A DNA stretch of 64,000 nucleotides. It comes from CAVQND01 sp964653485 (GTDB lineage Bacteria > Verrucomicrobiota > Verrucomicrobiia > Limisphaerales > UBA8199). Positions 24,812 through 33,730 of this stretch are shown here, piece after piece. A program made the translations under genes and the position numbers. The stretch spans positions 1 through 64,000 of the forward strand of contig CAZZFF010000011.1 in NCBI GenBank assembly GCA_964653485.1, read 5' to 3'. The notes beneath the pieces are model-generated. The model was not told where the DNA came from and made no database searches. It saw only the letters and a list, made by a program, of their open reading frames with translations. Position 1 is the first letter of the stretch. The number at the start of each line of letters is the position of its first letter.

Positions 24812-27094
24812 ATGACGCAGGCAGCCAACGACGGGCCGGAGAACACGCTCAACGAGGGCGGCAGCGCGGGGTTCAGGAGTTTGGCCGAGGCGCCCGTGGA
24901 TTTCGCCGGCATCGTGCGGGACTTGTCCGGTGACGCGAAACGCCGCCAGCGGCTGGTTTCCCTTGGTTTCACCCCCGGCGCGTTGATCCAGGTCCTCCGC
25001 ACCGGCGACGGCGGACCGATGCTGGTCTCCATCCGAGGCTCGCGCGTGGCCCTGGGTCTGGACGAGGCGGGCCTCGTCGAGGTCGGCGAGGCGCCCCCCG
25101 AACCCAGCTCGGAGGAAGTCATCAACCAGAAGCCGGTCATTATCGCGCTGGCGGGACAACCCAACGTCGGAAAATCCACGTTGTTTAACATGCTCACCGG
25201 TCTGCGCCAACATGTCGGCAACTGGACCGGAAAAACCGTCGAACTCAAATCCGGCGAGCTGGTCTTCCGGCAAACCGCCTTCACGCTGGTTGATTTGCCC
25301 GGCACTTACAGTCTCACGGCGGCCTCCGAGGAGGAGCGTATCGGCCGCGATTTTATCCTGCAGGGAAAGCCGGACCTGGTCGTCGCGGTAGTCAACGCCA
25401 CGAACCTCGAACGAGGGCTGTACCTGGTGGCTGAATTGCTCTCGTTGCCCCCGCCGGTCATCCTCGCGCTGAACATGATGGATGTCGCCGAGGAAGAGGG
25501 CTACTCCATCGAACCGAAGGTGCTCGAAAGCGCCATGGGTATCCCCGTCGTACCCATGGCCGCGGCCAAAGGCCAGGGCGTGGCTGACTTGATTGAAACC
25601 ATCGTCCAGTTCCGTGAAAACAAGCTCCCCTACCACCCGCAAAAACCCTCGATCCTGCCGGCGCACCAAAAGGTGCTTGACGAGGTGATGGCGTTGCTCG
25701 ACGGCCTTTCCCTGGAAGGGCTGCCGCTCCGATGGGTGGGCATCAAGCTCCTGGAGGGCGACGAGGAAATCACGCGCAAGGCCAAAGCCCTGGTCCGGCC
25801 CGAGGTCTGGCGGAAAGTCGAACGGATTCTCTACGCGCACGAAGATGCCATTCTGGACATCGCCGGAGCGCGCTACACCTGGATCGCCCGGATGCTGCGC
25901 GCCGCCGTGTTCGACCCCCCGATTTCCCACGGGCGCCTGACCTCCCGCCTGGACCAAGTGCTGACCCATCCCTTCTGGGGCACGCTGGTGATGTTGCTCT
26001 TGCTGGGCGGGGTGTTCTGGCTGACCTATTCCGTCGGAAGCCCCCTCCAGAATTGGCTCGCCGGCCTGGTCAGCGATCTCGCCGGCGCCCTGCGGACCTG
26101 GCTCGCCTTCGCCCCAAAATGGACGGTCGAGCTTGTCGCCGGGGGCGTCCTGGGCGGCCTGGGAATGGTTCTCACGTTTCTTCCCCTGCTCGCGCTGTTT
26201 TACACCGTGCTGGGCATTCTGGAAGATACCGGCTACTTGTCCCGAATCGCCTTCCTGGCCGACCGGTGGATGCACCGGCTGGGTCTGCACGGAAAAAGCT
26301 TCCTGCCCCTCCTGCTGGGGTTTGGCTGTAACGTGCCGGCGATCCTGGGCAGCCGCATCGTCGAATCGCCCAAGGCGCGCTTGCTCACCCTGCTGCTCAT
26401 CCCGCTCATTCCTTGCGCCGCGCGGACGGCTGTGGTGACGTTCCTGGCGCCCGTGCTCTTCGGCCCCTTGGCGGCGCCGGTCTCCCTGGGGCTGCTGGCC
26501 GGCAACCTCCTGCTGTTGGGGCTGGCCGGATTCGTCCTGCACCGTTTCGTCTTCCACAACGAGGGCGTCCCCTTCATCATGGAACTGCCCCTGTATCATG
26601 TCCCCAACGTCAGGACGATCGCCCTGTTCGTCTGGAACAACCTCGTGGGCTTTCTCCAAAAGGCCGGGAAAGTGATTTTGCTCGCGTCGATGGTCGTTTG
26701 GGCGTTGTCCTACTTTCCGAATGGGAACATCAACACCAGCTATCTGGCGCGCGTGGGCATGCTCCTTGAACCATTCGGCAAGTTGCTGGGCCTGCCCTGG
26801 CCCGCCCTGGTCGCGTTGCTGACGGGCGCCGTGGCCAAAGAGAATACCATCGCGACCTTGGGCGTTCTCTACGGAAACATCGGCCAGACGCTGCCTCCCA
26901 TCCTGGGAACGGCCGGCTCCCTCTCCATGCTCGTATTCCAGATGCTCTTCATCCCGTGCATCGCCACCTTGGCCGCCATGCGCCAGGAAACCCGCTCCTG
27001 GAAATGGACGCTCGCCAGCGCCGCCATGATGCTCGTCCTCTCGACGGTGGTCTCCGCCGCGGTCTATCAGCTCGCCAGGGTCTTGCTCAGATGA
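24812..27094 (+). CDS. feoB: Ferrous iron transporter FeoB with fused N-terminal FeoA domain
   Basis: FeoB imports Fe2+ across the inner membrane. Residues 20-93 form an SH3-like FeoA domain (SLGFTPGALIQVLRTGDGG ... VSIRGSRVALGLDEA). A GTPase domain follows, with G1 GQPNVGKS (115-122), G3 DLPG (161-164) and G4 NMMD (221-224). The membrane part has FeoB landmarks such as LPLLLGFGCNVPAILGSRI, LIPLIPCAARTAVVTFL and AKENTIATLGVLYG. The 760-residue length suits the FeoA-FeoB fusion. An AGGA site lies about 10 bp before the ATG. The stop overlaps the FeoC-like start as ATGA, so the two are co-translated. I could not pick out a Fur box in the 110-bp leader. Confidence 0.95.
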   Translation: MTQAANDGPENTLNEGGSAGFRSLAEAPVDFAGIVRDLSGDAKRRQRLVSLGFTPGALIQVLRTGDGGPMLVSIRGSRVALGLDEAGLVEVGEAPPEPSSEEVINQKPVIIALAGQPNVGKSTLFNMLTGLRQHVGNWTGKTVELKSGELVFRQTAFTLVDLPGTYSLTAASEEERIGRDFILQGKPDLVVAVVNATNLERGLYLVAELLSLPPPVILALNMMDVAEEEGYSIEPKVLESAMGIPVVPMAAAKGQGVADLIETIVQFRENKLPYHPQKPSILPAHQKVLDEVMALLDGLSLEGLPLRWVGIKLLEGDEEITRKAKALVRPEVWRKVERILYAHEDAILDIAGARYTWIARMLRAAVFDPPISHGRLTSRLDQVLTHPFWGTLVMLLLLGGVFWLTYSVGSPLQNWLAGLVSDLAGALRTWLAFAPKWTVELVAGGVLGGLGMVLTFLPLLALFYTVLGILEDTGYLSRIAFLADRWMHRLGLHGKSFLPLLLGFGCNVPAILGSRIVESPKARLLTLLLIPLIPCAARTAVVTFLAPVLFGPLAAPVSLGLLAGNLLLLGLAGFVLHRFVFHNEGVPFIMELPLYHVPNVRTIALFVWNNLVGFLQKAGKVILLASMVVWALSYFPNGNINTSYLARVGMLLEPFGKLLGLPWPALVALLTGAVAKENTIATLGVLYGNIGQTLPPILGTAGSLSMLVFQMLFIPCIATLAAMRQETRSWKWTLASAAMMLVLSTVVSAAVYQLARVLLR

Positions 27095-27372
27095 ACCCTT
27101 CCCTCTTGAGCGAAATCCTCGGTCTGATGAAGGATGGCCGGGTGTATTCCAAGGAGTCCCTCGTTTCGGCCCTCGGAACCAGCGCCTCAATGGCGGACAT
27201 GATGATCGAGCATCTCATCCGGGCGGGGTATCTCGAGGAAATCGGCGCCGACGCCGCCCGCGACCTCTGTTCTCTGTGTGATCAAAGCCGCCGCTCCCGC
27301 GCGCAATGCACCCTCTGCCAAAAGCCGGGCCGTGCTTTCCTGCTCACTCCCAAGGGAATGAAGCAGGCCTGA
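27091..27372 (+). CDS. FeoC-like small winged-helix protein with cysteine motif
   Basis: The 93-residue protein overlaps feoB by 4 bp (ATGA). It starts with a winged-helix-like segment (LLSEILGLMKDGRVYSKESLVSALGTSASMADMMIEHLIRAGYLEEIG) and continues with CSLC, a nine-residue spacer, and CTLC. FeoC proteins of enterobacteria are of similar size, carry four cysteines that bind an O2-sensitive [4Fe-4S] cluster, and modulate FeoB stability. Function is inferred from position and shape; overall identity to FeoC is low. Confidence 0.75.
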   Translation: MNPSLLSEILGLMKDGRVYSKESLVSALGTSASMADMMIEHLIRAGYLEEIGADAARDLCSLCDQSRRSRAQCTLCQKPGRAFLLTPKGMKQA

Positions 27373-27495
27373 GTGGAACGCTGTCGCCGGCCAACGGCCC
27401 CAACCTCCGCAGCCGCGCCCGGACTGCCCGGCCCGGCGAAAAAGCAGTTGTGCGGGGACTCATTGCGGGCCATGCTCGCGCCATTGCGTGAATCA

Positions 27496-30400
27496 ATGAA
27501 ACCTGACCTCACCCCCGCCTCGTCGTTGGCTGCCGCCGGTTTGTCCCCCGTCCCCGCTCGACCCAGCGTCGGCAAAGCAAATTCCCGCAGGCGAGCCGCG
27601 GCATGGCTGGCCATCGCGACGCTGTCTGTTGCTCTCGCGGGGGCGGGCGAGACCCGTTCCCTGGAGGGACAATGGAGATTCCGCCTCGATGCCCAGAAGG
27701 CCGGAGTCAACGAGAAGTGGTACGCCGCCCCCCTGAACGGGAACACAGCCATCAAACTGCCTGGCACGGTGGACGACGCCGGCCTTGGCCCAAGGAACAC
27801 CAAGCCTCCGACCCTCGCCGGACCCTCGCGGCTCTACGACTACACCGGACCGGCGTGGTACCAGCGCGACATTGAGATACCGGCAACCTGGGCCGGCCAG
27901 CGGGTCTCACTCTTCCTCGAACGGTGCAGGTGGGTGACGCGTGTCTGGCTCGACGACAAGTTCATTGGCACCCAGGACAGCTTGATCGCGCCCCACGTCT
28001 ATGACTTCGGCGCGGACCTCGCGCCCGGCGCACATCGCCTCACCCTTTGCGTGGACAACACGGTCAAGTTCGATCTGGGCCCTTTCGTTTCCGCTTTGTT
28101 CGGCGGCACTCCGGGCAACATGAACGGGGTCATCGGCCGCATCGAACTCAACGCCACGCCCCCCGTGTGGATTGATGAAATGCAGGTCTATCCGGACGCG
28201 GACAAACACCAGGCGCATCTTGTGGTGAACATCGGCAATGCCACGGGCAAGGCCGGTCATGAAACCCTGAGCGTCGCCGGCAAGAGCATCGACGCGACAT
28301 GGGACGCTCACGGCGGGCGCGTCGAAACCGACGTGGACCTGAGCGGGGCGAAGTTATGGGACGAATTCTCGCCCAACCTTCGGGAGTTGACCGCAACGCT
28401 CGGCGCGGACAGCCGCACCGTGAGCTTTGGCTTGCGCAGTTTCGCCGCCAAGGGAACGCAGTTTGCCTTGAACGGACGCCCCGTGTTCCTGCGCGGAACG
28501 CTGGAATGCTCGGTCTGGCCTCTGACCGGCTACCCGCCAACTGACGTGCCGTCGTGGCGCCGGATTTACCGCGTTATGAAGTCGTACGGGTTGAATTTTA
28601 TCCGCTTCCACTCCTGGTGTCCGCCCGAGGCGGCGTTCGCGGCCGCCGACGTCGAAGGCATCATGATTCAGGCCGAGGGCCCCCAGGCGAACGTCGAAGC
28701 CGGGGTTGACCCCCAACGCGATGCCTTCATCGAGGCGGAGTTCAAACGAATCGTGGACACCTACGGCAATCATCCCTCGTTCTGCACAATGACCCTCGGC
28801 AACGAGTACGGCGGCAACTCCTCCCTTCTCACGCGCTGGGTTGGCATGTTGCGGGACCGCGACCCCCGCCACCTCTATTCCTCCGCCTCTTGCGCGCAAA
28901 CGACCCCCAACCGCCAGTGGACCGAACTGGCCGACGACCGGGGCGTCCATGGCCCGGGCACTCAACATGACCTGCGGGGCGTCGTCGCCAGTGACGCGCG
29001 CCCCATTATCGGACACGAAATCGGCCAATGGATGTTCTTCCCGGATTTCAACGAGATAAAAAAATACACCGGCGTGATGGCGGTAAAGAATTTCGAGCTG
29101 ATTCGCGATGACTTGGCTAAGAAACACTTGCTCGACCTGGCGCCCCAATTTGCCGAAGCGTGCGCGAAGCACGCGCTCCTCCTCTACAAGGAAGAGATCG
29201 AACTCTTGCGGCGAACACCCGGTTATGCCGGCTTCTCGCTGCTCGACCTCCACGACTACCCGACCCAGGGCACGGCCTTGGTCGGGCCGCTCGATCCGTT
29301 CTGGGACTCCAAAGGCTTCATCACCCCGGAAGCCTACCGGAGATTCTGCGGGCCGACTGTCCCGCTGCTCCGCGTTCCCAAGCGGGCCTACACCGCCGAC
29401 GAGCCGTTCGCGGCCACGGCGGACGTCTCTCACTTCGGTCCCGCCGACCTCGTCAACGCGCAGCCCGTTTGGACCATCCAGGACGAGCACGGGCGCGAAG
29501 TGGCTTCCGGAAAACTCCCCGCCTTGAGCGTGCCCACGGGCCGGCTCACCCCCCTCGGCGCATTCTCCGCGTCCCTCGCCAAGGCCGCCGCGCCCGCCAA
29601 GCTAACGGTAACGGTCTCCCTGGCCGGCTTCTCCAACGACTGGGAAATCTGGGTTTACCCGCCCACGACCACCGCGGAGGCGCCGGCCGATGTACTGACC
29701 AGCCGCGCATGGGATGAACCGACGAAGGCCGCCCTGGCTGCCGGCAAGAGCGTCCTGTTGCTCCCGAAAAGCACCGGCCGCGCGCGGTCCTTGCGCGGCA
29801 GCTTCCTGCCGGTGTTCTGGAGCCCGGTCTGGTTCCCCTCCCAGCAGCCCAATGCCAATGGCATCCTCTGTGACCCCCGCCACCCGGCCTTGGCTCAGTT
29901 CCCAACCGAGTCCCACAGCAACTGGCAGTGGTGGGAATTGCTGAACAACTCCCACACCCTCATCCTGGACGATACCCCGGCAGACTTCCGCCCCATCGTG
30001 CAAGTCATCGATAACTTCGCCCGGAACCACAAGCTCGGCAATCTGTTCGAGACCCGGGTCGGCCCCGGCAAACTCCTGGTCTGCGCGATCGACCTCCCCG
30101 GCCTGGCCGGCCGGCATCCAGCCGCAAACCAGTTGCTCAAGAGCCTCTACTCTTATGCCGCCTCGCCGTCGTTCCAGCCGGCGCAGACGCTGGCCGGCGC
30201 GATCCTGGATGACCTGTTCGCATCGGCCCCGCCCAGCGCGCTGCGGACGCTCGGCGCGAGGATTCACGCCGATAGCGAAGCCCCGGGCCACGAAGCCGCG
30301 CTGGCTATCGACGACGATCCAAATACCTGCTGGCATACCCAGTGGGAACCCTCCCCTACCCCGATGCCCCATGAGCTAGTGCTCGACTTCGACCACGAAG

Positions 30401-30642
30401 TCACCTTGGCCGGCATCACCTATCTGCCCCGGCAGGACATGGCCAACGGGCGTATCGCCCAGTGCGACGTCTTCGCCGATGGCGGCCGCGTCGCCTCCGC
30501 GAAGTGGCCAAACACCGGTGAGCTCCAGACCCTCCGATTCAACCAACCCGTGACGACCCGCGCGTTGCGGCTCGTGATTAAGTCCGAAGTCGGCGGCAAC
30601 CCCTTCGCCAGCGTCGCCGAGCTGGATGTGCTGCTCAAATAG
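27496..30642 (+). CDS. Secreted GH2-like hydrolase with C-terminal F5/8 type C (CBM32-like) domain
   Basis: The ATG at 27496 gives a long basic n-region with a hydrophobic core (RRRAAAWLAIATLSVALAGAGE); frames upstream of it are possible but unsupported. Domains: a sugar-binding jelly roll (residues 55-220, WYQRDIEIP, WVTRVWLDDKFIG), an Ig-like domain (225-315), a TIM barrel (320-670) with acid/base E437 in TLGNEYGG and candidate nucleophile E508 in IIGHEIGQW, further beta domains, and a discoidin-like C-terminus (910-1048, AIDDDPNTCWHTQWEP ... ITYLPRQD). GH2 members include beta-galactosidase, -glucuronidase and -mannosidase; the barrel is divergent, so substrate is open. The next gene follows 32 bp later. 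Confidence 0.82.
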   Translation: MKPDLTPASSLAAAGLSPVPARPSVGKANSRRRAAAWLAIATLSVALAGAGETRSLEGQWRFRLDAQKAGVNEKWYAAPLNGNTAIKLPGTVDDAGLGPRNTKPPTLAGPSRLYDYTGPAWYQRDIEIPATWAGQRVSLFLERCRWVTRVWLDDKFIGTQDSLIAPHVYDFGADLAPGAHRLTLCVDNTVKFDLGPFVSALFGGTPGNMNGVIGRIELNATPPVWIDEMQVYPDADKHQAHLVVNIGNATGKAGHETLSVAGKSIDATWDAHGGRVETDVDLSGAKLWDEFSPNLRELTATLGADSRTVSFGLRSFAAKGTQFALNGRPVFLRGTLECSVWPLTGYPPTDVPSWRRIYRVMKSYGLNFIRFHSWCPPEAAFAAADVEGIMIQAEGPQANVEAGVDPQRDAFIEAEFKRIVDTYGNHPSFCTMTLGNEYGGNSSLLTRWVGMLRDRDPRHLYSSASCAQTTPNRQWTELADDRGVHGPGTQHDLRGVVASDARPIIGHEIGQWMFFPDFNEIKKYTGVMAVKNFELIRDDLAKKHLLDLAPQFAEACAKHALLLYKEEIELLRRTPGYAGFSLLDLHDYPTQGTALVGPLDPFWDSKGFITPEAYRRFCGPTVPLLRVPKRAYTADEPFAATADVSHFGPADLVNAQPVWTIQDEHGREVASGKLPALSVPTGRLTPLGAFSASLAKAAAPAKLTVTVSLAGFSNDWEIWVYPPTTTAEAPADVLTSRAWDEPTKAALAAGKSVLLLPKSTGRARSLRGSFLPVFWSPVWFPSQQPNANGILCDPRHPALAQFPTESHSNWQWWELLNNSHTLILDDTPADFRPIVQVIDNFARNHKLGNLFETRVGPGKLLVCAIDLPGLAGRHPAANQLLKSLYSYAASPSFQPAQTLAGAILDDLFASAPPSALRTLGARIHADSEAPGHEAALAIDDDPNTCWHTQWEPSPTPMPHELVLDFDHEVTLAGITYLPRQDMANGRIAQCDVFADGGRVASAKWPNTGELQTLRFNQPVTTRALRLVIKSEVGGNPFASVAELDVLLK

Positions 30643-30674
30643 GCGCAAATCGCGGCGACCTCGAGCGGAGCACG

Positions 30675-33600
30675 ATGAAAAAAGCGATAGAACTCACCCT
30701 GGCCTCCTCACTGGCTTGCATGCTGCTGGCGGGCGCCGCCTGCGCCGCGGTCCCGTGGCAGCATTCACTCTGCCTGGCCAACGGCGGCTATTGGCCTCAG
30801 CGAGTGCCGGTTACGATCACAAACACGTCGGCCAACCCGGTTGCCGGCGAACCGCTCGGCCTCTCGCTGCCCGGTCTGGCCGGGGCGCGCCTGGAATCAC
30901 TGCGCGTCTGCCGCACCGATGGGGCGGAACTGCTCTTCGACTTGCGCGATGCGCGCGGGCTTCCCAAACGGGCGGGCGCGTTGAACGCGGAAGACAGGTT
31001 GATCGTGCCGATCGAGTGCCCCGCCCACACGGCGACAACCCTGTTTGTGTACGCAGGCAACCCCGAAGCCTGGGCCGTGCCCGATTTCCTGCCCGGCAAG
31101 CCCGCCGCTCCAGGCAACGCCGGCCTAAGCGCGTTCATTGGTGAGGTCGAGCGACTGCAACTCCGGCCTCCGCGCCCTCTCACGCCGAACCTCGGCCCGG
31201 ATTGGCGGAACTCGGCCGAAGTGCTTGTGCGCCGGTTCGGCGAAGGGACGGGCTCGACGGCCCTCGTCCGTGTGAACTTGCGCAAGGCGCTGGCCTGTCT
31301 GCCCGACGTCCCCCAGGATGCCGCGTCGCGCGTTGTCTCCGCCGCCGGCGCCGAGTTGCCGTCATACCGCTTGGGGCGCGGCGCGGACCTGCTCTTCAGC
31401 GCGAGTCTGCTCCCAATGACGGAGGAACTCTTCCAGGTCGGTTTCCACCCGAGGCCACGGATCGAAGCCGCCGCGGCTCTCGAAGATTACGCGCGGCTCC
31501 TGGGCGGCGGCGCGAACATGGTCCCCAACGGCAGCTTCGAAAACGGCGCCGATGCGCCGGACCAGTGGCGGAAGCCGCCGGAGGGCGGCCCGCACCGGGT
31601 CACGGTCGGCCTCAGCGCCGACGCCCCGTTCGGAAAACGGTCACTGCAACTGACTGTCCTTGAGAATGCGAAGGCCGACTGGATCGGCTGGGACTCGCCC
31701 GAAATCCCCGTGAGGCCGGGGGCAACCTATCTCCTGAGCGGTTGGCTCAAGGGGTTGAAGCTGCAAGGCTGGGCCGCCATCCACGCCCATTTCCATGATG
31801 CCCGGGGCGCCTTGACCAGCAGCGGCGCCATGGGCAGCACTCAGCCCACCGCGAGCGGCGACTCGGGTTGGGTGAACTCGAGGGGCTTCTTCCAGGCTCC
31901 GCCCGACGCCGCCACCGTCCAGCTTCACCTCACGATGAACACCCAGGGCACCCTGCGCCACGATGGCATCGTCTTGTGCGAGGTGGTCGATGGCGAGGTC
32001 GGACGTCTCCACTCCGCCGCCGACCAGGCCGCGAACACCGGTCTCCGGGCCTGGGAAATCAATCCGCTGGTGAAGGTCTTCCCCGATACTCCACCCCAGC
32101 CCCAGGCCCGCGCCATTTCTCTCGAGCTGGGCCGCAATGAATACCAGGCATTCGAGCTTGCCCTCCGCGGCGGCGTCCCCGCCGGGACTCACCTCGACAT
32201 CTCGGTTGCTCCGCTGCAAAGCCGGGACGGGAGCCAATTGCCGCCGGTGAAGGTCGAGCGCGTCGGGTATGTCCCGGTGGATTACCCGAGCGCCTATTAC
32301 TCCGCTGAAGTGCCCGACTGGTGCCGCAAAGTGCCCCACGGCTCCGCCGCTACCGACGGTTGGGCCAGCTGGTGGCCGGACCCCTTGGCGCCAGGCTCCA
32401 GCCTGGACCTCAGCCCCGACCGGACGCAGCCCGTCTGGTTCACCGTTCATGCCCCCAAGCTCGCCGCGCCGGGCCAATACCAGGCGCAAGTATCCTTCAA
32501 GGCCGGCGGCCGGCTCGCCTTCGGGATTCCTCTGACCGTCCAGGTCCTCCCGTTCACGCTGCCAGACCAGGGCCGGCTTCGGGCCATCTTCGATTTCCGG
32601 TTCGGTCCGGGCGGCGGCTTCGGCGGGGGCGCGGATTCGATGGAGGATTATCGCAAGTGGCTTCGTTTCATCGCCGAGCACCGGCTCGGCATCAACGGCG
32701 TCTATCCTCCCCCCAATTTCAGCTACCACGACGGCAAGGTGACCATGGACGCCGCCCAATTCGACGAAATGGCCCGGTTCTGCTTCGACGAGTTGGGCAT
32801 GAATGTGGCCTATACGCCCGAGTTCTTCTACATGTTCGGCTGGGCTTATCCCCCCAAGAAGCTGTTCAACCTGGACCCCTTCACACCCCAATGGACCGCC
32901 GCTCTCCAGCAGGCATACCGCCTCTTCACCGACCACATCCGCCAGAAAGGCTGGCACGACAAGTTCGTCTATTACGTTTCGGATGAGCCGCATTTCCAGC
33001 ACGACTTTGTGGTGGAACAGATGAAAAAACTCTGCTCCCTCGTTCACGAAGTGGACCCGGCCATCCCCATCTACTCCAGCACCTGGCGCCACTGCCCCGC
33101 TTGGGACGAATCCCTCGACCTCTGGGGCATAGGCCAATACGGCTGTTTCCCCGTGGACGAGATGGAACGGCTCCAGCGAGCCGGCAAGCAGATGTGGTTC
33201 ACCTGTGACGGCCAGATGGCCACCGATACCCCCTTCCTCGCCACCGAGCGACTGCTGCCCTACTACTGCTTCAAATACGGCGTGCGCGGCTTTGAATTCT
33301 GGGGCATGGCCTGGTGGACCTATAATCCCTGGCAGGTCGGCTGGCACCAGTTCATCCGCCAAAGTGACGAAGGCAAGAAATACTACTGGATTCGCTATCC
33401 CAACGGCGACGGCTTCCTCGCCTACCCCGGCAAGCCGGCGGGCATGGATGGCCCCGCCAGCACGATTCGCCTGGAACAAATCCGCCAGGGCCTCGAAGAT
33501 TATGACGCCCTGGCTCTCTTGGCCGACCTGGCCGCGAAGGCCAAACAGGCCGGGAAACCGGCTCCCGCCGCCCAGCGCGCCCTGGCCATGGCCGCGGACC

Positions 33601-33725
33601 TCGTCGCCATTCCCAACCCCGGCGGGTTACGTTCCACTGAGATTCTGCCTGACCCGGACCGCGTTCCCGCCGTCCGCAAGGCCGTCAACGCAGCCCTGGC
33701 CCAGTTGACATCCCAGGGACCTTAG
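30675..33725 (+). CDS. Secreted GH123-like (DUF4091) hydrolase with internal carbohydrate-binding module
   Basis: Signal peptide MKKAIELTLASSLACMLLAGAACA. Residues 26-270 form an undefined beta domain. A CBM4/9-type jelly roll spans about 278-440 (NMVPNGSFENG ... TYLLSGWLKGLKLQGW). The DUF4091/GH123-type region runs from 455 to the end: LGRNEYQAFELALRGG, then a TIM barrel with the adjacent acidic pair D770-E771 in YYVSDEPH, and GFEFWGMAWWTYNPW. In GH123 N-acetyl-beta-galactosaminidases an adjacent Asp-Glu pair performs substrate-assisted catalysis, so a GalNAc-type substrate is plausible but unproven. It lies 32 bp after the GH2 gene and probably shares its transcript. Confidence 0.8.
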   Translation: MKKAIELTLASSLACMLLAGAACAAVPWQHSLCLANGGYWPQRVPVTITNTSANPVAGEPLGLSLPGLAGARLESLRVCRTDGAELLFDLRDARGLPKRAGALNAEDRLIVPIECPAHTATTLFVYAGNPEAWAVPDFLPGKPAAPGNAGLSAFIGEVERLQLRPPRPLTPNLGPDWRNSAEVLVRRFGEGTGSTALVRVNLRKALACLPDVPQDAASRVVSAAGAELPSYRLGRGADLLFSASLLPMTEELFQVGFHPRPRIEAAAALEDYARLLGGGANMVPNGSFENGADAPDQWRKPPEGGPHRVTVGLSADAPFGKRSLQLTVLENAKADWIGWDSPEIPVRPGATYLLSGWLKGLKLQGWAAIHAHFHDARGALTSSGAMGSTQPTASGDSGWVNSRGFFQAPPDAATVQLHLTMNTQGTLRHDGIVLCEVVDGEVGRLHSAADQAANTGLRAWEINPLVKVFPDTPPQPQARAISLELGRNEYQAFELALRGGVPAGTHLDISVAPLQSRDGSQLPPVKVERVGYVPVDYPSAYYSAEVPDWCRKVPHGSAATDGWASWWPDPLAPGSSLDLSPDRTQPVWFTVHAPKLAAPGQYQAQVSFKAGGRLAFGIPLTVQVLPFTLPDQGRLRAIFDFRFGPGGGFGGGADSMEDYRKWLRFIAEHRLGINGVYPPPNFSYHDGKVTMDAAQFDEMARFCFDELGMNVAYTPEFFYMFGWAYPPKKLFNLDPFTPQWTAALQQAYRLFTDHIRQKGWHDKFVYYVSDEPHFQHDFVVEQMKKLCSLVHEVDPAIPIYSSTWRHCPAWDESLDLWGIGQYGCFPVDEMERLQRAGKQMWFTCDGQMATDTPFLATERLLPYYCFKYGVRGFEFWGMAWWTYNPWQVGWHQFIRQSDEGKKYYWIRYPNGDGFLAYPGKPAGMDGPASTIRLEQIRQGLEDYDALALLADLAAKAKQAGKPAPAAQRALAMAADLVAIPNPGGLRSTEILPDPDRVPAVRKAVNAALAQLTSQGP

Positions 33726-33730
33726 TACGC

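Noticed and set aside
24752..27190. Very long open frame antisense to feoB
   Set aside because: Its composition (Gly, Gln, Glu, Arg repeats) is that of a GC-rich antisense shadow, while the plus strand has clear FeoA-FeoB motifs.
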